Below the pieces are notes generated by a model. The model was not told the origin of the DNA and ran no database searches. It saw nothing but the letters and a program-made list of their open reading frames with translations. Positions 14,146 through 15,481 of a DNA stretch of 15,481 nucleotides are shown here, in pieces. The position numbers were made by a program, and so were the translations under genes. Source of the stretch: IGN2 sp964639955 (GTDB lineage Bacteria; Bacteroidota; Ignavibacteria; Ignavibacteriales; Ignavibacteriaceae); contig CAZXGJ010000072.1 of the NCBI GenBank assembly GCA_964639955.1, forward strand, positions 1 to 15,481, read 5' to 3'. Positions within the stretch are counted from its first letter, which is position 1. Every line of letters starts with the position of its first letter.

Positions 14146-15481
14146 TTACTTTGATTCTTTATAATCATAAAGGAAACCCTGTCTATGCCTGGCTTCTTCA
14201 TCCCATTTAACTGTAGTGGTTTTTAGAAATTCTTCTTTCCCGGATTTCATTTTTTCAGGATTAAGTCCGATAAACAATTGTGCTTTTTCTTTTGTTGATA
14301 TGTCAGGAAGATCAACTGGATATTTCCACCCTTGCTTTACGAACAATGCAGCAAGTTCTCTTCTTGCCTGTTCCCCTTTTTGAATTGATGTTCCGAGAAC
14401 TCTTAACGCTTCAACCGGTGCATGGAAACCTAGTGCATTTGCAGCAGCAACCCAATCCCATCTCCATTGAGCGTGACGAATTAAAGTAAGAATTGATTTC
14501 ATTTGCTGTTCAGTTGCGCCATTATCCCAGGCAACTTTCGCTTCGATGTGTGCAGCAGCCAAAGTTTTTTCTGCAATCCTTCTTATCTCTTCAATTCTAT
14601 CCTGCCGGTCGTAAACATCCTGCATTAATCTTTCTGTATCTTCACGATGACATACCTGACAGGTGTTCGCAACATTATTCAACGGCGATTGAATATGATG
14701 ATCTGTAAACTTAACTCCGCCTTCACTCTTGTAAGGCATATGACAATCAGAACACGAAACACCGCGAATTGCATGAATGCCTGTCATAAATAATTCATAA
14801 TCAGGATGCTGAGCTTTTAACATTGGAGCTTTACTTAATGCATGAACCCAGTCAACGTGTTCAATTTCATCAAAATATTCCTCCATGTTATCAGCACTGA
14901 ATCCTTTATCCCATGGAAAAGTTAAATATTTTTCTTCCTTACCTTTAAAGTAATATTCAACATGGCATTGTGCACACACAAGTGAACGCATTTCCTGTCT
15001 GGTGAAACTCTCGATATCTTTTCCCTGCCTCTGAAATGCTTCAACAAGAGCAGGACGACTGATTCGTAAGTTCATTGTTTTGGGATCGTGGCAATCCTGG
15101 CAACCAATCGGATTAACAATTTCAGAACCAAGATCTTTCCATTTTGCTTTATAAAAGTTTGCAGCACCCATCTCATTCATTTTTCTGGGAACATCGGTAC
15201 TTTTGCATGTCCAGCAAGTTGATGGCTGTGGTGAGACTTCATTATCACCGGTTCTTAAAGTCACACGTATATCCTCAATTGCGTAGGCGTGACCTCTGCC
15301 CTGATTGTAATCTTTTGAGAAAGCATAGCCAGCCCACATAACAACAAGCTCAGGATATTTTTCAAGATAATCAATCTTTTTAGAACCGCCGTGCTTGCTT
15401 GCAAAATCTGTGTTCAATGTTTTTAAATAGGATTCATACTCACGCGGGAAATTTTCTCCCCACACTTCGTTTCTTGGTTCC
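14146..15481 (-). CDS. nrfA: Pentaheme ammonia-forming nitrite reductase NrfA, 5' end missing
   Basis: The reading frame is open to the right edge (EPRNEVWGENFPREYESYL), so the start and signal peptide lie outside. Counting from the Val at 15465, the catalytic haem is CWTCK (84-88), with Lys as the proximal ligand. Four CxxCH sites follow at 122, 164, 238 and 269, giving the five haems of NrfA. Active-site landmarks are present: Arg in RISRPAL (134-140), Tyr in HVEYYFKGK (168-176), and the KAQHPDYE segment (217-224) that carries the catalytic His and the calcium-ligand Lys/Gln. The enzyme reduces nitrite to ammonium with six electrons in the periplasm, normally with NrfH as quinol-oxidising partner. 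NrfH is expected upstream, beyond the window. The octaheme gene follows on the same strand. Assignment is very secure. Confidence 0.96.
   Translation of the reverse strand, partial: EPRNEVWGENFPREYESYLKTLNTDFASKHGGSKKIDYLEKYPELVVMWAGYAFSKDYNQGRGHAYAIEDIRVTLRTGDNEVSPQPSTCWTCKSTDVPRKMNEMGAANFYKAKWKDLGSEIVNPIGCQDCHDPKTMNLRISRPALVEAFQRQGKDIESFTRQEMRSLVCAQCHVEYYFKGKEEKYLTFPWDKGFSADNMEEYFDEIEHVDWVHALSKAPMLKAQHPDYELFMTGIHAIRGVSCSDCHMPYKSEGGVKFTDHHIQSPLNNVANTCQVCHREDTERLMQDVYDRQDRIEEIRRIAEKTLAAAHIEAKVAWDNGATEQQMKSILTLIRHAQWRWDWVAAANALGFHAPVEALRVLGTSIQKGEQARRELAALFVKQGWKYPVDLPDISTKEKAQLFIGLNPEKMKSGKEEFLKTTTVKWDEEARHRQGFLYDYKESK

Noticed and set aside
14280..15341. Several open frames of 65-71 codons on the plus strand opposite nrfA, and similar ones opposite other genes
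   Set aside because: They lie wholly opposite strongly supported genes, have no domain features or ribosome-binding sites, and their length is expected by chance in this low-GC sequence.
15463..15465. GTG as the start of nrfA
   Set aside because: The frame stays open to the window edge, and the residues before it (EPRNE) continue smoothly into the protein; NrfA also needs a signal peptide, which is not visible.

Overview
The window reads as a metal-handling and nitrogen-respiration region from a low-GC member of the Bacteroidota/Chlorobi side of the tree, most likely an Ignavibacteria-type bacterium. The best clue is the multicopper oxidase tail (YQNYPNPFNPSTT followed by a small beta domain), a type IX secretion sorting domain of the form abundant in Ignavibacteria and neighbouring phyla. 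The TonB-dependent receptor with a carboxypeptidase-regulatory-like N-terminal domain and the HYC_CC_PP protein agree with this. The placement is an inference from protein style, not from a marker gene.

Every gene supported here lies on the minus strand, so the region is read from right to left. At the right edge (14146..15481) is most of a pentaheme nitrite reductase (NrfA), cut by the window edge. After a 237-base AT-rich gap comes an octaheme cytochrome of the hydroxylamine-oxidoreductase family (12673..13908), closed by a strong hairpin at 12640..12661.

From 12543 leftward runs a tightly packed metal cluster: HYC_CC_PP small exported protein, TonB-dependent receptor with a Cys-Cys pair in the plug, a roughly 97-bp inverted-repeat element, two tandem YHS-type exported proteins, a multicopper oxidase, a CDF-like membrane protein with a Cys/His tail, a small exported CPHC protein, a TolC-type outer-membrane factor, a membrane-fusion adaptor, a PII-like protein and a CzcA-type RND pump. 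The first 39 codons of a second, His-rich CDF exporter (1..118) lie at the left edge. The three junctions TolC/adaptor/PII/pump overlap or are separated by two bases, so these four genes are almost certainly one transcript.

A reasonable reading is an envelope-wide metal system. An outer-membrane receptor and small Cys-rich periplasmic proteins handle a thiophilic metal such as copper, a multicopper oxidase oxidises it outside the membrane, and an RND tripartite pump with CDF exporters removes divalent metals under a PII-type sensor. Two things stand out. The PII protein has lost the residues that normally contact 2-oxoglutarate and part of those that contact ATP. One YHS copy carries an in-frame stop followed by a still recognisable ancestral C-terminal tail. 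No tRNA, rRNA, CRISPR array or transposase gene was seen, and no gene-free stretch exceeds 300 bases.
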